Assembly (NCBI GenBank): GCA_028686075.1
Contig: JAQUCT010000001.1
Span: 175,581-238,249 of the forward strand
Direction: 5' to 3'
Source: Bacillota bacterium
GTDB taxonomy: Bacteria > Bacillota > Clostridia > Ch29
DNA length: 62,669 nucleotides
In this document: positions 44,357-54,411 of the stretch, piece after piece
Layout of the letters: every line of letters starts with the position of its first letter
Numbering within the stretch: position 1 is the first letter of the stretch
Program-made: the position numbers and the translations under genes
The notes under the pieces: generated by a model
Seen by the model: the letters and a program-made list of their open reading frames with translations, nothing else
What the model was told of the DNA's origin: nothing
Databases searched by the model: none

Positions 44357-44752
44357 GTGGGATTTAAACTGAACAGAGGACTTAAGTTCAAGATTGAAAA
44401 GGTGGTAACGGAAAAGGATACGGCCATGAGTTTTGGTAGCGGAGGGGTTAAGGTTTTTGCCACCCCAATGATGATAGGCCTTATGGAAAACGCCGCCCTT
44501 TCAGCGGTGGATCTGCACCTTCCTAAGGGCTATGTCACCGTCGGGACCCGCATCGACGTCCGGCATCTGGCGGCTACTCCGGTGGGCATGAAGGTGTATG
44601 CAATGGCGCAGCTAACAGGTATAGATGGCAAAAGACTTGAATTTAAGGTGGAGGCCTACGACGAAAAGGAAAAAATAGGAGAGGGTAGCCACGAGAGGTA
44701 CATAATAGATGTGGAACGGTTCATAGAGAGAACCGCTGCCAAGCAAAAATAA
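44357..44752 (+). CDS. FlK-like hotdog-fold acyl-CoA thioesterase
   Basis: The 131-residue protein is a hotdog-fold thioesterase resembling fluoroacetyl-CoA thioesterase FlK. Thr36, Glu44 and His70 (VFATPMMIGLMENAA and DVRHLAATPVG) stand in the same spacing as the FlK triad T42, E50 and H76. GTG 44357, with GGAGGTG at 44345-44351, is preferred over TTG at 44354. It is a single gene between ftsH and the methylmalonyl-CoA module. Fluoroacetate resistance is unlikely; hydrolysis of some short acyl-CoA is the family-based guess. Confidence 0.75.
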   Translation: MGFKLNRGLKFKIEKVVTEKDTAMSFGSGGVKVFATPMMIGLMENAALSAVDLHLPKGYVTVGTRIDVRHLAATPVGMKVYAMAQLTGIDGKRLEFKVEAYDEKEKIGEGSHERYIIDVERFIERTAAKQK

Positions 44753-45044
44753 TAGGCCCGATATTCCGCGAGACTGCTGAAAAACTACGTTTTTTTGCTT
44801 GTCATTCTAAAACGAAGCTGAAGGATCTGTTTATAAATATAAAAGAAAGTGTATACTATTGTACAGGTTTTCTTGTATACATTGCTAATTTATGAAGTTT
44901 AACTTGCAAAATGCCTGTCAAATGCGATAAAATTAAAGAAAAATGAAGTAGTTATTGCATCTGCTTTAATAATACTAAAAAATAGTCCCCAATACAGAGG
45001 ATTACCGGTAAATCCAATATTTGTTCAAAAAAGGAGGAAGTATT
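44753..45044. other. Intergenic region before the methylmalonyl-CoA module
   Basis: A/T-rich sequence without a gene. It holds a degenerate piece of the dispersed repeat (gtcattctaaaacgaagct near 44800, then gaaggatctg). No B12 riboswitch was recognised. Confidence 0.45.
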
Positions 45045-46724
45045 ATGGCGGATAAAGAGAATCAGGACACAATAAGTAAGGCAAAACGGGATTGGGAAGA
45101 ACAAAGATTAAAGAAACTTCTTTCCAAAAGGCCCGAACGCAAAGAGAATTTTGTGACGGGCTCGAATTCGGATGTACAAAGGCTCTATACCCCCACGGAT
45201 TTGGAGGACCTGGACTACCTCGAAGATTTGGGTTTTCCTGGGGAGTATCCCTATACAAGGGGCGTGCAGCCCACCATGTATAGGGGCAGACTGTGGACCA
45301 TGAGGCAGTACGCAGGATTTGCTACTGCGGAGGAATCCAATAAAAGGTATAAGTACTTGCTCGAACAGGGGCAGACGGGACTAAGCGTAGCCTTTGACCT
45401 GCCCACTCAGATAGGATACGATTCCGACCACCCATTGTCCGAAGGAGAGGTAGGCAAGGTTGGGGTGGCAATAGATTCGCTTAAGGACATGGAGATTTTG
45501 TTTGACGGAATACCCCTTGATAAGGTTAGCACTTCTATGACCATAAACGCCCCCGCTGCGGTGCTACTGGCAATGTATATTGCGGTAGCCGAAAAGCAGG
45601 GCGTTCCTTCTGATAAACTCAACGGTACCATACAGAATGACATACTTAAGGAGTACATAGCCAGAGGTACTTATATTTTCCCAACCCAGCCTTCCATGAG
45701 ACTTATAACGGATATATTCGAGTATTGTGCGAAGCATGTGCCTAAGTGGAATACTATAAGCATCAGCGGTTACCACATCAGGGAAGCAGGTTCAACGGCA
45801 TCCCAGGAGGTGGCGTTCACTCTGGCCGACGGTATTGCCTATGTCCAGGCTGCGATAAATGCCGGACTTGAAGTGGATGAGTTTGCGCCGAGGCTTTCCT
45901 TCTTTTTTAATTCCCATAACGATCTTCTGGAAGAAGTGGCAAAGTTCAGGGCTGCCCGAAGGCTGTGGTCCAGGATAATGAAAGAGAGATTTAATGCAAA
46001 GAAACCAAAATCCATGATGTTGAGGTTCCATACACAGACAGGAGGTTCAACCCTGACTGCCCAGCAGCCGGATAACAACATTGTACGAGTGGCTATTCAG
46101 ACGCTGGCTGCCGTTCTCGGAGGCACCCAGTCATTGCATACCAATTCCAGGGACGAAGCCCTTGCGCTGCCTAGCGAGGAATCTGTCAGGATTGCCTTAA
46201 GGACACAGCAGATAGTGGGCTTCGAAAGCGGAGTTGCAGAGACGGTGGACCCCCTTGCGGGATCCTATTATGTGGAAGCTATGACCGACAGGATTGAGAA
46301 GGAAGCTTCCGAATATATAGCCAAGATTGACGAACTGGGAGGAGCACCCAGTGCCATTGATAAAGGCTTTGTACAAAAGGAAATCCAGGACAGTGCCTAC
46401 AGGTACCAGATGGAGGTTGAATCCGGTGAAAGGGTGGTTGTCGGGGTTAACAAATTCCAGGTTAAAGAGGAGACTCCAAAAGGGCTGCTTAAGGTGGACC
46501 CCCGCGTTGGCGAAATGCAAAAAGCCAAGCTTGAGGAATTAAAGCGGTCTAGGGATAACACCAAAGTAAAAGAAGCCCTTGAAGGACTTAAAAAAGCCGC
46601 CGAAGGCGATGAAAACCAGATGCCTTTTATAGTGAGTGCTGTTAGGGAATACGCTACCTTAGGCGAGGTATGCGGAGTTTTAAGGGAAGTATTCGGAGAA
46701 TATAAACAGTCTATTGTATTATAG
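45045..46724 (+). CDS. Methylmalonyl-CoA mutase, catalytic subunit
   Basis: This subunit of about 559 residues interconverts (R)-methylmalonyl-CoA and succinyl-CoA, with adenosylcobalamin held by the separate small subunit encoded next. The TIM-barrel shows [20 protein letters not shown] near 68-87, [14 protein letters not shown] and [29 protein letters not shown] precedes ATG 45045. The two-gene layout (large plus B12 subunit) is that of archaea and many Clostridia, and not the fused MutB of other bacteria. Confidence 0.95.
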   Translation: MADKENQDTISKAKRDWEEQRLKKLLSKRPERKENFVTGSNSDVQRLYTPTDLEDLDYLEDLGFPGEYPYTRGVQPTMYRGRLWTMRQYAGFATAEESNKRYKYLLEQGQTGLSVAFDLPTQIGYDSDHPLSEGEVGKVGVAIDSLKDMEILFDGIPLDKVSTSMTINAPAAVLLAMYIAVAEKQGVPSDKLNGTIQNDILKEYIARGTYIFPTQPSMRLITDIFEYCAKHVPKWNTISISGYHIREAGSTASQEVAFTLADGIAYVQAAINAGLEVDEFAPRLSFFFNSHNDLLEEVAKFRAARRLWSRIMKERFNAKKPKSMMLRFHTQTGGSTLTAQQPDNNIVRVAIQTLAAVLGGTQSLHTNSRDEALALPSEESVRIALRTQQIVGFESGVAETVDPLAGSYYVEAMTDRIEKEASEYIAKIDELGGAPSAIDKGFVQKEIQDSAYRYQMEVESGERVVVGVNKFQVKEETPKGLLKVDPRVGEMQKAKLEELKRSRDNTKVKEALEGLKKAAEGDENQMPFIVSAVREYATLGEVCGVLREVFGEYKQSIVL

Positions 46725-46761
46725 AGCTGCTCTATACATTATTCAAGGAGGTTGATTTTAG

Positions 46762-47157
46762 ATGGATAAACCCATCAGGGTTTTGGTAGCCAAGCCGGGA
46801 CTTGACGGCCACGACAGGGGTGCTAAGGTTATAGCTAGGGCCTTCAGGGATGCCGGGATGGAAGTTATATATACGGGTTTGAGACAAACCCCTGAGCAGA
46901 TAGTGGAAACCGCTATACAGGAGGACGTTGAAGTTGTGGCAATGAGTATACTGTCCGGGGCCCACAACCATCTGTTTCCCATAGTGGTTAATATGTTAAA
47001 GGAAAGGGAAGCTGATGATATATTGGTGGTGGGAGGAGGGGTAATCCCCGACGATGATATCCCCGGTTTGAAGGAGGCCGGAGTGGCCGAAATATTCACT
47101 CCTGGGACTCCTACCTCTCAGGCTATCGAATTTATAAAACAAAACATAAAAAGATAA
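46762..47157 (+). CDS. Methylmalonyl-CoA mutase, B12-binding subunit
   Basis: The 131-residue protein is a Rossmann-like cobalamin-binding domain with the base-off DxHxxG motif DGHDRG at 15-20; His17 would ligate the cobalt. Other conserved parts are [12 protein letters not shown] and [19 protein letters not shown] precedes the ATG. It completes the mutase with the previous gene. Confidence 0.95.
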   Translation: MDKPIRVLVAKPGLDGHDRGAKVIARAFRDAGMEVIYTGLRQTPEQIVETAIQEDVEVVAMSILSGAHNHLFPIVVNMLKEREADDILVVGGGVIPDDDIPGLKEAGVAEIFTPGTPTSQAIEFIKQNIKR

Positions 47158-47184
47158 CGGCAAAAGCCTTTAGGTGGTGCTACA

Positions 47185-48120
47185 ATGAGTTTACAAGAAA
47201 GATTGGTTTCTGGGGATGTAAGGGCTCTGGCAAGGCTTATGACCTATGCTGAAAACGACTACCCGGAAGCCACAAGGGTGATAAAGGAACTTTACGACAA
47301 AACGGGCGGTGCGTATGTCATAGGCATTACAGGACCGCCTGGAGCAGGTAAAAGCACCCTTACCGATAAACTGACCAAGGCCCTGAGGGCCAGGGGTAAA
47401 ACCGTAGGGATAATAGCGGTGGACCCCACAAGCCCCTTCACCGGAGGGGCAATACTCGGGGACAGGATAAGGATGCAGGACCTGTTTACCGATCAAGGAG
47501 TTTTCATAAGAAGCATGGGAACGAGGGGCCATCTCGGGGGACTATCCCGGGCTACCCAGACCGCAGTGAGACTTCTGGACATTTTCGGCAAGGATTATAT
47601 ATTCATCGAAACGGTTGGGGTTGGACAGTCCGAAGTGGACATTGTAAAGACCGCCGATTCGGTGGTGATGGTTTTGATGCCGGGCCTTGGGGACGATATA
47701 CAGGCCATTAAGGCAGGCATAATGGAAATAGGGGACGTCTTCGCAATTAATAAGGCGGACCTGGACGGTGCCGACAGGACCAAGATTGAGATCGAAATGA
47801 TGCTGGATTTAAACGAAAATAGGGAATGGCGCCCCCCTATAAGCAAGGTTGTGGCTGTGGACAATTCCGGTATAGATGACCTTTTGGAAAGGATTCAAAA
47901 CCACAGGTATTATCTGGAGAGTTCCGGGGAGTTGGTCAGCAGAAGGCTAAGGAATACTAAACAAGAATTGGTAAGCCTTATAAGGGACAGGGTGGTGGAG
48001 TTCATTCTGGAGGAATCCGGCGAAAGGTTTTCAGTGGACCGGCTGGTGGAAAGTATAGCGTCAAAGGATATGGATATTTATACCGCCGCCGAGGAGATTT
48101 TAAGAAAAATAAAGAAATAA
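47185..48120 (+). CDS. meaB: MeaB/ArgK-type GTPase, methylmalonyl-CoA mutase chaperone
   Basis: This G3E-family GTPase of 311 residues loads and protects adenosylcobalamin in methylmalonyl-CoA mutase. Walker A GPPGAGKST is at 50-58, with VDPTSPFTGGAILGDRIRMQ, the switch region ETVGVGQSEVDI and NKADLDGADRTK for guanine specificity. It lies 27 bp after the B12 subunit. Confidence 0.94.
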   Translation: MSLQERLVSGDVRALARLMTYAENDYPEATRVIKELYDKTGGAYVIGITGPPGAGKSTLTDKLTKALRARGKTVGIIAVDPTSPFTGGAILGDRIRMQDLFTDQGVFIRSMGTRGHLGGLSRATQTAVRLLDIFGKDYIFIETVGVGQSEVDIVKTADSVVMVLMPGLGDDIQAIKAGIMEIGDVFAINKADLDGADRTKIEIEMMLDLNENREWRPPISKVVAVDNSGIDDLLERIQNHRYYLESSGELVSRRLRNTKQELVSLIRDRVVEFILEESGERFSVDRLVESIASKDMDIYTAAEEILRKIKK

Positions 48121-48286
48121 GCGACTAACATAGTTGTTTTTTGAAAAACATGGGTCAATCGGGGACCAAATATCTGAGAAGTGGGAAGTGTGATGAGGGA
48201 AGTGTGAGTTTCAGCAATGTTTCGGAGCAGTACTAAATCTCACCTCCAGCCTCTCACCTCTCACCTCACAATAAGGAGGTGCAAAA
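48121..48286. repeat. Low-complexity intergenic sequence before the epimerase
   Basis: Short iterated CTCACCTC units cluster at about 48238-48268, and G-rich units such as gagaagtgggaagtgtgatg lie at about 48176-48208, loosely complementary to them. Debris of this sort is common between Clostridial genes; no function is evident. Confidence 0.4.
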
Positions 48287-48688
48287 ATGGTAACCAAGGT
48301 AGACCATATAGGAATAGCTGTCAGCAACCTGGATGAAACCTTAAAGTTCTATAAGGAGGTTTTAGGCCTAAAGCTTGAAGGGGTTGAAGTGGTGGAGGAC
48401 CAAAGGGTGAAAGTTGCTTTTCTGCCCATTGGGGATACAGAGATTGAACTACTGGAGTCCACCCAGCTGGACGGGCCTATAGCTAAGTTTATAGAAAAGA
48501 AGGGGGAAGGTATACAGCATATAGCTTTCAGGGTTGAAAGCATTAAGGATGCTCTGGAAGAAATGCGTCAGAAGGGGATTAGGTTAATAGACGAGCAGCC
48601 AAGGTACGGCGCCGGGGGAGCACAGATCGCGTTCTTACACCCGAAGAGTACCCACGGGGTACTTGTCGAACTGTGTGAAAGGAAGTAA
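48287..48688 (+). CDS. mce: Methylmalonyl-CoA epimerase
   Basis: The epimerase converts the (S) and (R) forms of methylmalonyl-CoA, joining decarboxylase and mutase. The 133-residue protein is a VOC-fold metal enzyme with [20 protein letters not shown] at 5-24, [11 protein letters not shown] near 86 and the end GVLVELCE; the two histidines and the last glutamate are the expected metal ligands. AAGGAGG lies upstream. Confidence 0.94.
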   Translation: MVTKVDHIGIAVSNLDETLKFYKEVLGLKLEGVEVVEDQRVKVAFLPIGDTEIELLESTQLDGPIAKFIEKKGEGIQHIAFRVESIKDALEEMRQKGIRLIDEQPRYGAGGAQIAFLHPKSTHGVLVELCERK

Positions 48689-48713
48689 ATCTAATATTCA
48701 TGGAGGTATTATA

Positions 48714-50261
48714 ATGATAGGTAATAAGTTACAGGACCTTCAGGACAGAAAAGAAAAAATTATGGAGGGCGGTGGCCAAAAGAGGATAGGAAAGCAGCAC
48801 GAAAAAGGCAAGCTAACCGCCAGGGAAAGGATAAACCTTTTGATGGACGAGGGCAGCTTTGTTGAGATGGACGCCTTCGTAGAGCACCGGTGCAGCCAGT
48901 TGGGCATGGAAAACACGCAAGCTGCCGCCGAGGGTGTAGTAACCGGTTACGGCACGGTGAACGGCAGGCTGGTATACGTTTTTGCCCAGGACTTTACGGT
49001 TTTAGGCGGTTCCCTAGGGGAAATGCACGCCAAGAAGATATGCAAGGTGCTGGATATGGCGATGAAGGTAGGAGTGCCGGTGGTAGGCATAAACGATTCC
49101 GGCGGAGCAAGGATACAGGAAGGCGTGGACGCGCTGTCCGGATACGGCCAGATCTTCTATCGCAATACCATAGCCTCCGGTGTAATACCGCAGATTTCGG
49201 TAATAATGGGCCCCAGTGCTGGCGGGGCGGTATACTCGCCGGCGATAACCGATTTTGTGTTTATGGTGGACAAAACCAGCCAGATGTTTATAACCGGACC
49301 CCAGGTAATAAAGACGGTGACCGGTGAGGAAGTATCCTCCGAGGACTTAGGCGGTGCCAGGACCCACAACACCATAAGCGGTGTGGCCCACTTTATGAGC
49401 CCGGATGAAAAGCAGTGTATCGAGGATATTAAAACCCTGCTGAGCTTTTTACCCTCCAACAACATGGAATCGGCACCGGTATTTGATACGGCGGACGATA
49501 TAAACCGGATTGAGGAAGCCCTAGACGAAATAGTTCCGGAAAACCCGAACAAGCCCTATGACATGAAGGGAGTAATAAGGCTTATAGCGGATAACGGTGA
49601 ATTTTTTGAGGTACAGGCCTACTATGCACTGAACATGATAACCGGTTTTGTAAGGCTGGGCGGCAGGAGCGTAGGCATAATAGCCAACCAGCCCAAGGTA
49701 CTGGCTGGCTGCCTCGATATAAACGCCTCCGATAAGGCGGGTAGGTTCATAAGGACCTGCGATGCATTCAATATTCCCGTTCTAAACCTGGTGGACGTGC
49801 CCGGATTTTTGCCCGGTACAAACCAGGAATACGGCGGTATAATACGCCATGGTGCTAAAATGCTGTATGCGTACTCAGAAGCTACGGTACCCAAGGTAAC
49901 CCTTGTAACAAGGAAGGCATATGGCGGTGCATACCTGGCGATGTGTAGTAAAGACCTTGGTGCAGATGTGGTACTGGCATGGCCCAGTGCCGAAATAGCC
50001 GTAATGGGCCCCGAGGGGGCGGCAAATATAATATTCAGAAAAGACATTGAAAGGTCTGACGACCCGGCGGGTACACGTCAGGCAAAGATTGACGAATACA
50101 AGGACAGGTTCGCCAACCCCTATGTGGCGGCAAGCCGCGGTTTTGTCGACGACGTGATAGTACCCTCTACCACCAGGCAGAGGATAATAAGTGCCTTTGA
50201 CATGCTGCAGGGCAAAAGGGAAACAAGACCCGCCAAAAAGCACGGCAATATACCTGTTTAA
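48714..50261 (+). CDS. mmdA: Methylmalonyl-CoA decarboxylase, carboxyltransferase (alpha) subunit
   Basis: This biotin-dependent carboxyltransferase of 515 residues moves the carboxyl group of methylmalonyl-CoA to biotin. It is closely similar to propionyl-CoA carboxylase beta; the decarboxylase role is inferred from the membrane subunits next to it. Crotonase-fold motifs are INDSGGARIQEGVDALSGYG, MGPSAGGAVYSPAITDF and LVDVPGFLPGTNQEYGGII. ATG 48714 follows GGAGGT; an ATG far upstream at 48663 overlaps mce. Confidence 0.92.
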   Translation: MIGNKLQDLQDRKEKIMEGGGQKRIGKQHEKGKLTARERINLLMDEGSFVEMDAFVEHRCSQLGMENTQAAAEGVVTGYGTVNGRLVYVFAQDFTVLGGSLGEMHAKKICKVLDMAMKVGVPVVGINDSGGARIQEGVDALSGYGQIFYRNTIASGVIPQISVIMGPSAGGAVYSPAITDFVFMVDKTSQMFITGPQVIKTVTGEEVSSEDLGGARTHNTISGVAHFMSPDEKQCIEDIKTLLSFLPSNNMESAPVFDTADDINRIEEALDEIVPENPNKPYDMKGVIRLIADNGEFFEVQAYYALNMITGFVRLGGRSVGIIANQPKVLAGCLDINASDKAGRFIRTCDAFNIPVLNLVDVPGFLPGTNQEYGGIIRHGAKMLYAYSEATVPKVTLVTRKAYGGAYLAMCSKDLGADVVLAWPSAEIAVMGPEGAANIIFRKDIERSDDPAGTRQAKIDEYKDRFANPYVAASRGFVDDVIVPSTTRQRIISAFDMLQGKRETRPAKKHGNIPV

Positions 50262-50276
50262 AAAGAGGTGATATAA

Positions 50277-50675
50277 TTGTTTGGAGAAACTATAGAAATA
50301 GTTGAAGGCTTGCAGATAACCGTGTTGGGCATGTTGATCGTATTCATAGTATTGGTATTATTGATGGCAATAATAAAGGTGATGGAAAAGGTGGTATACA
50401 AAATTCAGGCAAAGGACGTCGCTCCGGCAAAGGATACGGCACCGTCAAAGCTCGCACCAGCGGAGGTTTCGCAGCCGGCGGCTGCAGCAGTGCCTGATGC
50501 CGGTTCGGACCTTGAGCTTGTGGCGGTGATAGCTGCGGCGGTAGCTGCCAATCTGGGTGTTAAACCCTCCGACCTTGTGATACGAAGTATTGTCCGCATG
50601 CCTGAGACCGCTCCAATATGGAGTCTAAGCGGCCGTTCGGACCTTATGACAAGCAGAAGCATAAACAGGTATTAA
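50277..50675 (+). CDS. mmdD: Methylmalonyl-CoA decarboxylase delta subunit, OadG-like
   Basis: The 132-residue protein has one N-terminal membrane helix (GLQITVLGMLIVFIVLVLLM), an alanine- and proline-rich linker at about 45-75 and a short C-terminal region ending IWSLSGRSDLMTSRSINRY, the OadG/MmdD layout. It anchors the complex. TTG start at 50277. Confidence 0.85.
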   Translation: MFGETIEIVEGLQITVLGMLIVFIVLVLLMAIIKVMEKVVYKIQAKDVAPAKDTAPSKLAPAEVSQPAAAAVPDAGSDLELVAVIAAAVAANLGVKPSDLVIRSIVRMPETAPIWSLSGRSDLMTSRSINRY

Positions 50676-50750
50676 ACCAACACAGGCAGGACATCCCTTA
50701 AAGGACCGTCCTAATACTCAATTACAACATTATTAAGGAGGAACCCTTGA

Positions 50751-51149
50751 ATGAAAAAGTTTAATATAACTGTAAACGGCAACACCTACCAAGTGGAAGT
50801 GGAAGAAGCAAAGGATGGAAGCGCTGCGGCTCCGGCTCCAAAGCCAGCAGCTGCCCCGGCCCCAGCACCAGCGGCGGCCCCAGCTCCGGCGACTCCGGCC
50901 CCGGCGGCCAAACCTGCTGTACCGGCACCGGCAGGAGGTAATACTGTAACAGCACCCATGCCGGGCACCGTTCTTGATGTAAAGGTTAAGGAAGGCGACA
51001 GCGTAACAAACGGCCAGGTATTGGTGGTACTGGAAGCAATGAAGATGGAAAACGAAATATTTGCACCCGCCGATGGCACGGTGGCTTCGGTTAACGTTGG
51101 CAAAGGCGCATCGGTTAATGCAGGAGACGTACTTGTATCCCTTAAGTAG
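50751..51149 (+). CDS. mmdC: Methylmalonyl-CoA decarboxylase biotin carrier (gamma) subunit
   Basis: The 132-residue protein has an N-terminal short beta segment, an Ala/Pro-rich swinging linker at about 23-62 and a C-terminal biotinyl domain with EAMKMENE, the biotinylated lysine being K98. It carries CO2 from the alpha to the membrane beta subunit. GGAGG lies upstream. It needs BirA, encoded after the beta subunit. Confidence 0.93.
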   Translation: MKKFNITVNGNTYQVEVEEAKDGSAAAPAPKPAAAPAPAPAAAPAPATPAPAAKPAVPAPAGGNTVTAPMPGTVLDVKVKEGDSVTNGQVLVVLEAMKMENEIFAPADGTVASVNVGKGASVNAGDVLVSLK

Positions 51150-51176
51150 AACAACCTTAAGAAAGGAGTCACTCCT

Positions 51177-52373
51177 ATGTTGGATATAATAGCAAAATTT
51201 GTACAGGATACGGGTTTTGTCGGCCTGGACATACCACACCTTATAATGCTGGGCATTTCCTGCATATTGTTGTATCTGGCCATAGTAAAGAAATATGAAC
51301 CGCTTTTACTTGTGCCGATAGCTTTTGGTATGCTGCTGTCAAACCTGCCCCTGGCAAACCTTATGGCTGATCAGGTAACCCGTCAGCCTATAGAACTGAT
51401 ACAGGAAGCCGGGAAACAAATAATGGTAATAAGCGAGCAGTCGGAATTATCGCCCGGTGGACTTTTGCAGTATTTTTACCAGGGCAACCGTCTTGGTATA
51501 TTCCCGCCCATAATATTCATGGGCATAGGCGCTATGACCGATTTCGGTCCTTTAATAGCAAACCCCAAGAGCCTTCTTTTGGGTGCTGCGGCACAGCTTG
51601 GCATATTCACTACATTTCTGGGTGCCATACTTCTTGGATTTACCGGTCCCGAAGCCGGTTCCATAGGTATAATAGGTGGTGCCGACGGCCCGACGGCCAT
51701 ATACCTTACATCGAAGCTGGCACCCCATCTGCTGGGCCCCATCGCGGTGGCGGCATACTCCTATATGGCCCTTGTACCTATTATACAGCCTCCAATAATG
51801 AAGGCTCTGACCACCAAGAAGGAACGTGTGGTCAAAATGGACCAGCTGCGGCCTGTTTCTAAGACAGAAAAGGTACTGTTCCCAATAATAGTGACCATAG
51901 CGGTATCCTTAGTACTGCCCTCTGCGGCGGCATTGGTGGGAATGCTTATGCTGGGTAACCTGTTCAAGGAATCCGGCGTGGTTGATAGGCTGTCTAAGAC
52001 CGCGGCCAATGAGCTCATAAACATAGTAACCATATTCCTGGGTGTAAGCGTGGGCGCCTCGGCCACCGCCGAGAAGTTCCTGCAGATTCAGACCATTCAG
52101 ATTATAGTGCTGGGTGTTATAGCCTTCGGCGTAGGTACAGCGGGTGGAATACTCTTTGGCAAGATAATGTACAAATTATCCGGTGGAAAGGTTAACCCTC
52201 TTATTGGCTCCGCCGGCGTATCTGCGGTACCTATGGCTGCCCGTGTATCACAGGTGGTGGGTCAGAAGGAAAACCCGTCCAACTTCCTGCTAATGCACGC
52301 AATGGGCCCCAACGTGGCCGGCGTAATAGGCTCCGCCGTTGCTGCGGGAGTTATGCTTTCGATATTCGGATAG
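51177..52373 (+). CDS. mmdB: Sodium-translocating decarboxylase beta subunit
   Basis: The 398-residue membrane protein, with about ten hydrophobic segments, decarboxylates carboxybiotin and pumps Na+ outwards. Family motifs include [39 protein letters not shown] and [20 protein letters not shown], which contain conserved polar residues in membrane positions. AAGGAG lies upstream. It is the last gene of the mmdADCB-like set, in nearly the order of Veillonella. Confidence 0.95.
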   Translation: MLDIIAKFVQDTGFVGLDIPHLIMLGISCILLYLAIVKKYEPLLLVPIAFGMLLSNLPLANLMADQVTRQPIELIQEAGKQIMVISEQSELSPGGLLQYFYQGNRLGIFPPIIFMGIGAMTDFGPLIANPKSLLLGAAAQLGIFTTFLGAILLGFTGPEAGSIGIIGGADGPTAIYLTSKLAPHLLGPIAVAAYSYMALVPIIQPPIMKALTTKKERVVKMDQLRPVSKTEKVLFPIIVTIAVSLVLPSAAALVGMLMLGNLFKESGVVDRLSKTAANELINIVTIFLGVSVGASATAEKFLQIQTIQIIVLGVIAFGVGTAGGILFGKIMYKLSGGKVNPLIGSAGVSAVPMAARVSQVVGQKENPSNFLLMHAMGPNVAGVIGSAVAAGVMLSIFG

Positions 52374-52386
52374 ATAAAAAACTAAC

Positions 52387-52413
52387 AGGTGGCCTTCGTG
52401 CCACCTATTTTTT
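52387..52413 (+). terminator. Rho-independent terminator of the mmd genes
   Basis: AGGTGGC (52387-52393) pairs with GCCACCT (52400-52406) around a CTTCGT-containing loop, followed by ATTTTTT. Confidence 0.9.
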
Positions 52414-52463
52414 ATCTAAAAATACCGATTATCTGTTATAATTGAAGGAGGGAGGTTTGTCCT

Positions 52464-53444
52464 TTGAAGGAAAGGATACTCAGAGAACTCATTGAAAACA
52501 AGGAGGGGCATATTTCCGGCCAATCTTTAAGCGAAAGGCTGGGAATAAGCCGGACGGCGGTATGGAAATATATAAACGTCCTAAAAAAACAGGGTTATGA
52601 AATAGAGGCGGTTTCCAACAGGGGATACAGGCTTTTGGCCTCCCCGGATGTATTAACCCCCGAGGAGGTATATCCGCTGCTAAAGACTTCCATGTTAGGG
52701 CGGAATATTATCCACAGGGAAGGGCTGGCTTCCACCAGTATCCTGGCAAAGGAAATTGCCCAAAAGCGGCAGGAGGGCACCGTTGTGGTAGCGGAGGAGC
52801 AGACGGAGGGAAGGGGCAGGCTGGGCAGGAGTTGGTATTCCCCCCGCGGTGGCGGTATTTGGGCCTCTATTATTCTAAAACCTAAGCTTCGCCCCGACAG
52901 GGCCTACCAACTTACCCAGGTGGCGGCGGTTGCGGTGGTAAAGGCCATTGGGGAGGTTACCTCCCTTCCTGCGGGTATTAAATGGCCTAACGATATTATA
53001 ATAAAGGGTAAAAAGGTATGCGGGATACTTACCGAGATGAATGCCGAAACTGATATAATAAACCATATTATATTAAGCATAGGGCTTAACGTTAATGCGA
53101 ATAAGGCAGAAGTACCCGATGAACTTAAGGATAAGATTACCTTTTTGAGCAGTGAATGCGGTCTTCCTGTGTCCAGGAAGAACCTTTTGGCAGTACTGCT
53201 GCAAAAAATCGAGCAGGGCTATCAAATATTTCTACAGCATGGTTTCCGTTCGGCGGTGGAGGACTGCCGCAGATTTTCGGTGCTTCTGGGCCGCGAAGTA
53301 CTGGTTTCACAGGTGGATAGAACTCTCCGGGGTAAGGCTGTACAAATAACTGATGAAGGGGTCCTGCTGGTGGAAACCTCTGACGGAAGGATTGAGGTCA
53401 TTTCTGGGGATGTTTCGGTCAGAGGCACCAAAGGGTATCTGTAA
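52464..53444 (+). CDS. birA: Bifunctional biotin--protein ligase/repressor BirA
   Basis: BirA attaches biotin to carrier proteins such as the adjacent gamma subunit. The 326-residue, class II form has an N-terminal winged helix (SERLGISRTAVWKYINVLKK), then the ligase domain with GRGRLGRSWYSPRGGGIWAS near 115-134 and KWPNDIIIKGKKVCGIL. The DNA-binding domain suggests repression of biotin genes; none are in the window. TTG start at 52464 behind GGAGGGAGG. Confidence 0.94.
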   Translation: MKERILRELIENKEGHISGQSLSERLGISRTAVWKYINVLKKQGYEIEAVSNRGYRLLASPDVLTPEEVYPLLKTSMLGRNIIHREGLASTSILAKEIAQKRQEGTVVVAEEQTEGRGRLGRSWYSPRGGGIWASIILKPKLRPDRAYQLTQVAAVAVVKAIGEVTSLPAGIKWPNDIIIKGKKVCGILTEMNAETDIINHIILSIGLNVNANKAEVPDELKDKITFLSSECGLPVSRKNLLAVLLQKIEQGYQIFLQHGFRSAVEDCRRFSVLLGREVLVSQVDRTLRGKAVQITDEGVLLVETSDGRIEVISGDVSVRGTKGYL

Positions 53445-53450
53445 ATGCTG

Positions 53451-53549
53451 AAAGCGAAGGCCGAAGAATCTTACTTGGAGATAGATTTAGCTATCGCAAG
53501 GTCCTTCGCTATCGCTCAGGATGACAAAAAGGTCGCTCAGGATGACAGC
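53451..53549. repeat. Dispersed repeat, copy C (inverted)
   Basis: The reverse complement reads gcgatagcgaaggacctt, then gcgatagctaaat and agattcttcgg, nearly the same as copy A. Two atgacaa/gatgacag units mark the other end. It lies between birA and coaX. Confidence 0.8.
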
Positions 53550-53618
53550 TGTATAAAGTCTTTATCACGTTATATATAGAACCGACAAGTAGAATTATTA
53601 CGAGTGGCGGGTGATTAT

Positions 53619-54407
53619 ATGATACTGGTTTTGGATGCGGGAAATACCAATATTGTATTGGGTGTTTTTGACAAGGGGAAGCTGATAACCAACTGGCGGA
53701 TTTCAACCGATAGGAACAAGTCGTCGGATGAATATGGCATGCTGATAGGCCAGTTGTTTGCTTACGAGGGGCTTAATATGCGGGGGCTGCAAGCAGTAAT
53801 AATGTCATCAGTGGTGCCTCCCATAATGCATTCCCTCGGGCGGGCAATAAACAAATACAGCGGCATAAGCCCCCTTGTGGTGGGTCCCGGAGTAAAGACC
53901 GGGATAGACATAAAGTACGATAATCCAAAGGAAGTTGGTGCTGACAGGATAGTTAACGCGGCGGCAGCCCTCCACAAGTATGGAGGGCCGGTAATACTTG
54001 TGGATTTTGGTACCGCCACCACATTTTGCGCGGTGAGTGAAAAGGGGGAATACCTCGGTGGTTCCATTGCGCCGGGAATTATAATATCCAGCGATGCACT
54101 GTTTCAGAGGGCCGCAAAGCTGCCCAGGGTGGAGCTGATGGTGCCCGGACGGTATGTCTGTAAGAACACCGTAAGCAGTATGCAGTCGGGTATTGTATAC
54201 GGATTTGTTGGCCTTGTTGAGCATATTGTAAATGGCTTCAAAAAAGAACTGGGCTGGGACCATGCAAAGGTTATAGCCACCGGCGGACTGGCAAGGCTTA
54301 TTGCCAGTCAGTCCCGGTTTATAGACGTGGTGGATGGTTTGCTTACCCTTGACGGGCTGTACATTATATACCAGATGAATATGAAACAGACCGGGCGGGA
54401 GGGTTGA
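53619..54407 (+). CDS. coaX: Type III pantothenate kinase
   Basis: CoaX phosphorylates pantothenate in CoA synthesis without feedback inhibition by CoA. The 262-residue ASKHA protein begins [20 protein letters not shown], with [13 protein letters not shown] and [12 protein letters not shown] near residues 108-140. ATG 53619 follows GGCGGGTGAT; upstream in-frame start 53604 extends before the conserved N-terminus. Location after ftsH (with insertions) is conserved. Complements panC and panD. Confidence 0.95.
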   Translation: MILVLDAGNTNIVLGVFDKGKLITNWRISTDRNKSSDEYGMLIGQLFAYEGLNMRGLQAVIMSSVVPPIMHSLGRAINKYSGISPLVVGPGVKTGIDIKYDNPKEVGADRIVNAAAALHKYGGPVILVDFGTATTFCAVSEKGEYLGGSIAPGIIISSDALFQRAAKLPRVELMVPGRYVCKNTVSSMQSGIVYGFVGLVEHIVNGFKKELGWDHAKVIATGGLARLIASQSRFIDVVDGLLTLDGLYIIYQMNMKQTGREG

Positions 54408-54411
54408 ACCT

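Noticed and set aside
48890-49327. Plus-strand 145-codon frame within mmdA
   Set aside because: It lies wholly inside a strongly conserved carboxyltransferase in another frame.
50786-51283. Minus-strand open frame opposite the biotin carrier gene
   Set aside because: It is the reverse shadow of the Ala/Pro-rich linker, whose GCC/CCG codons avoid stops on the other strand.
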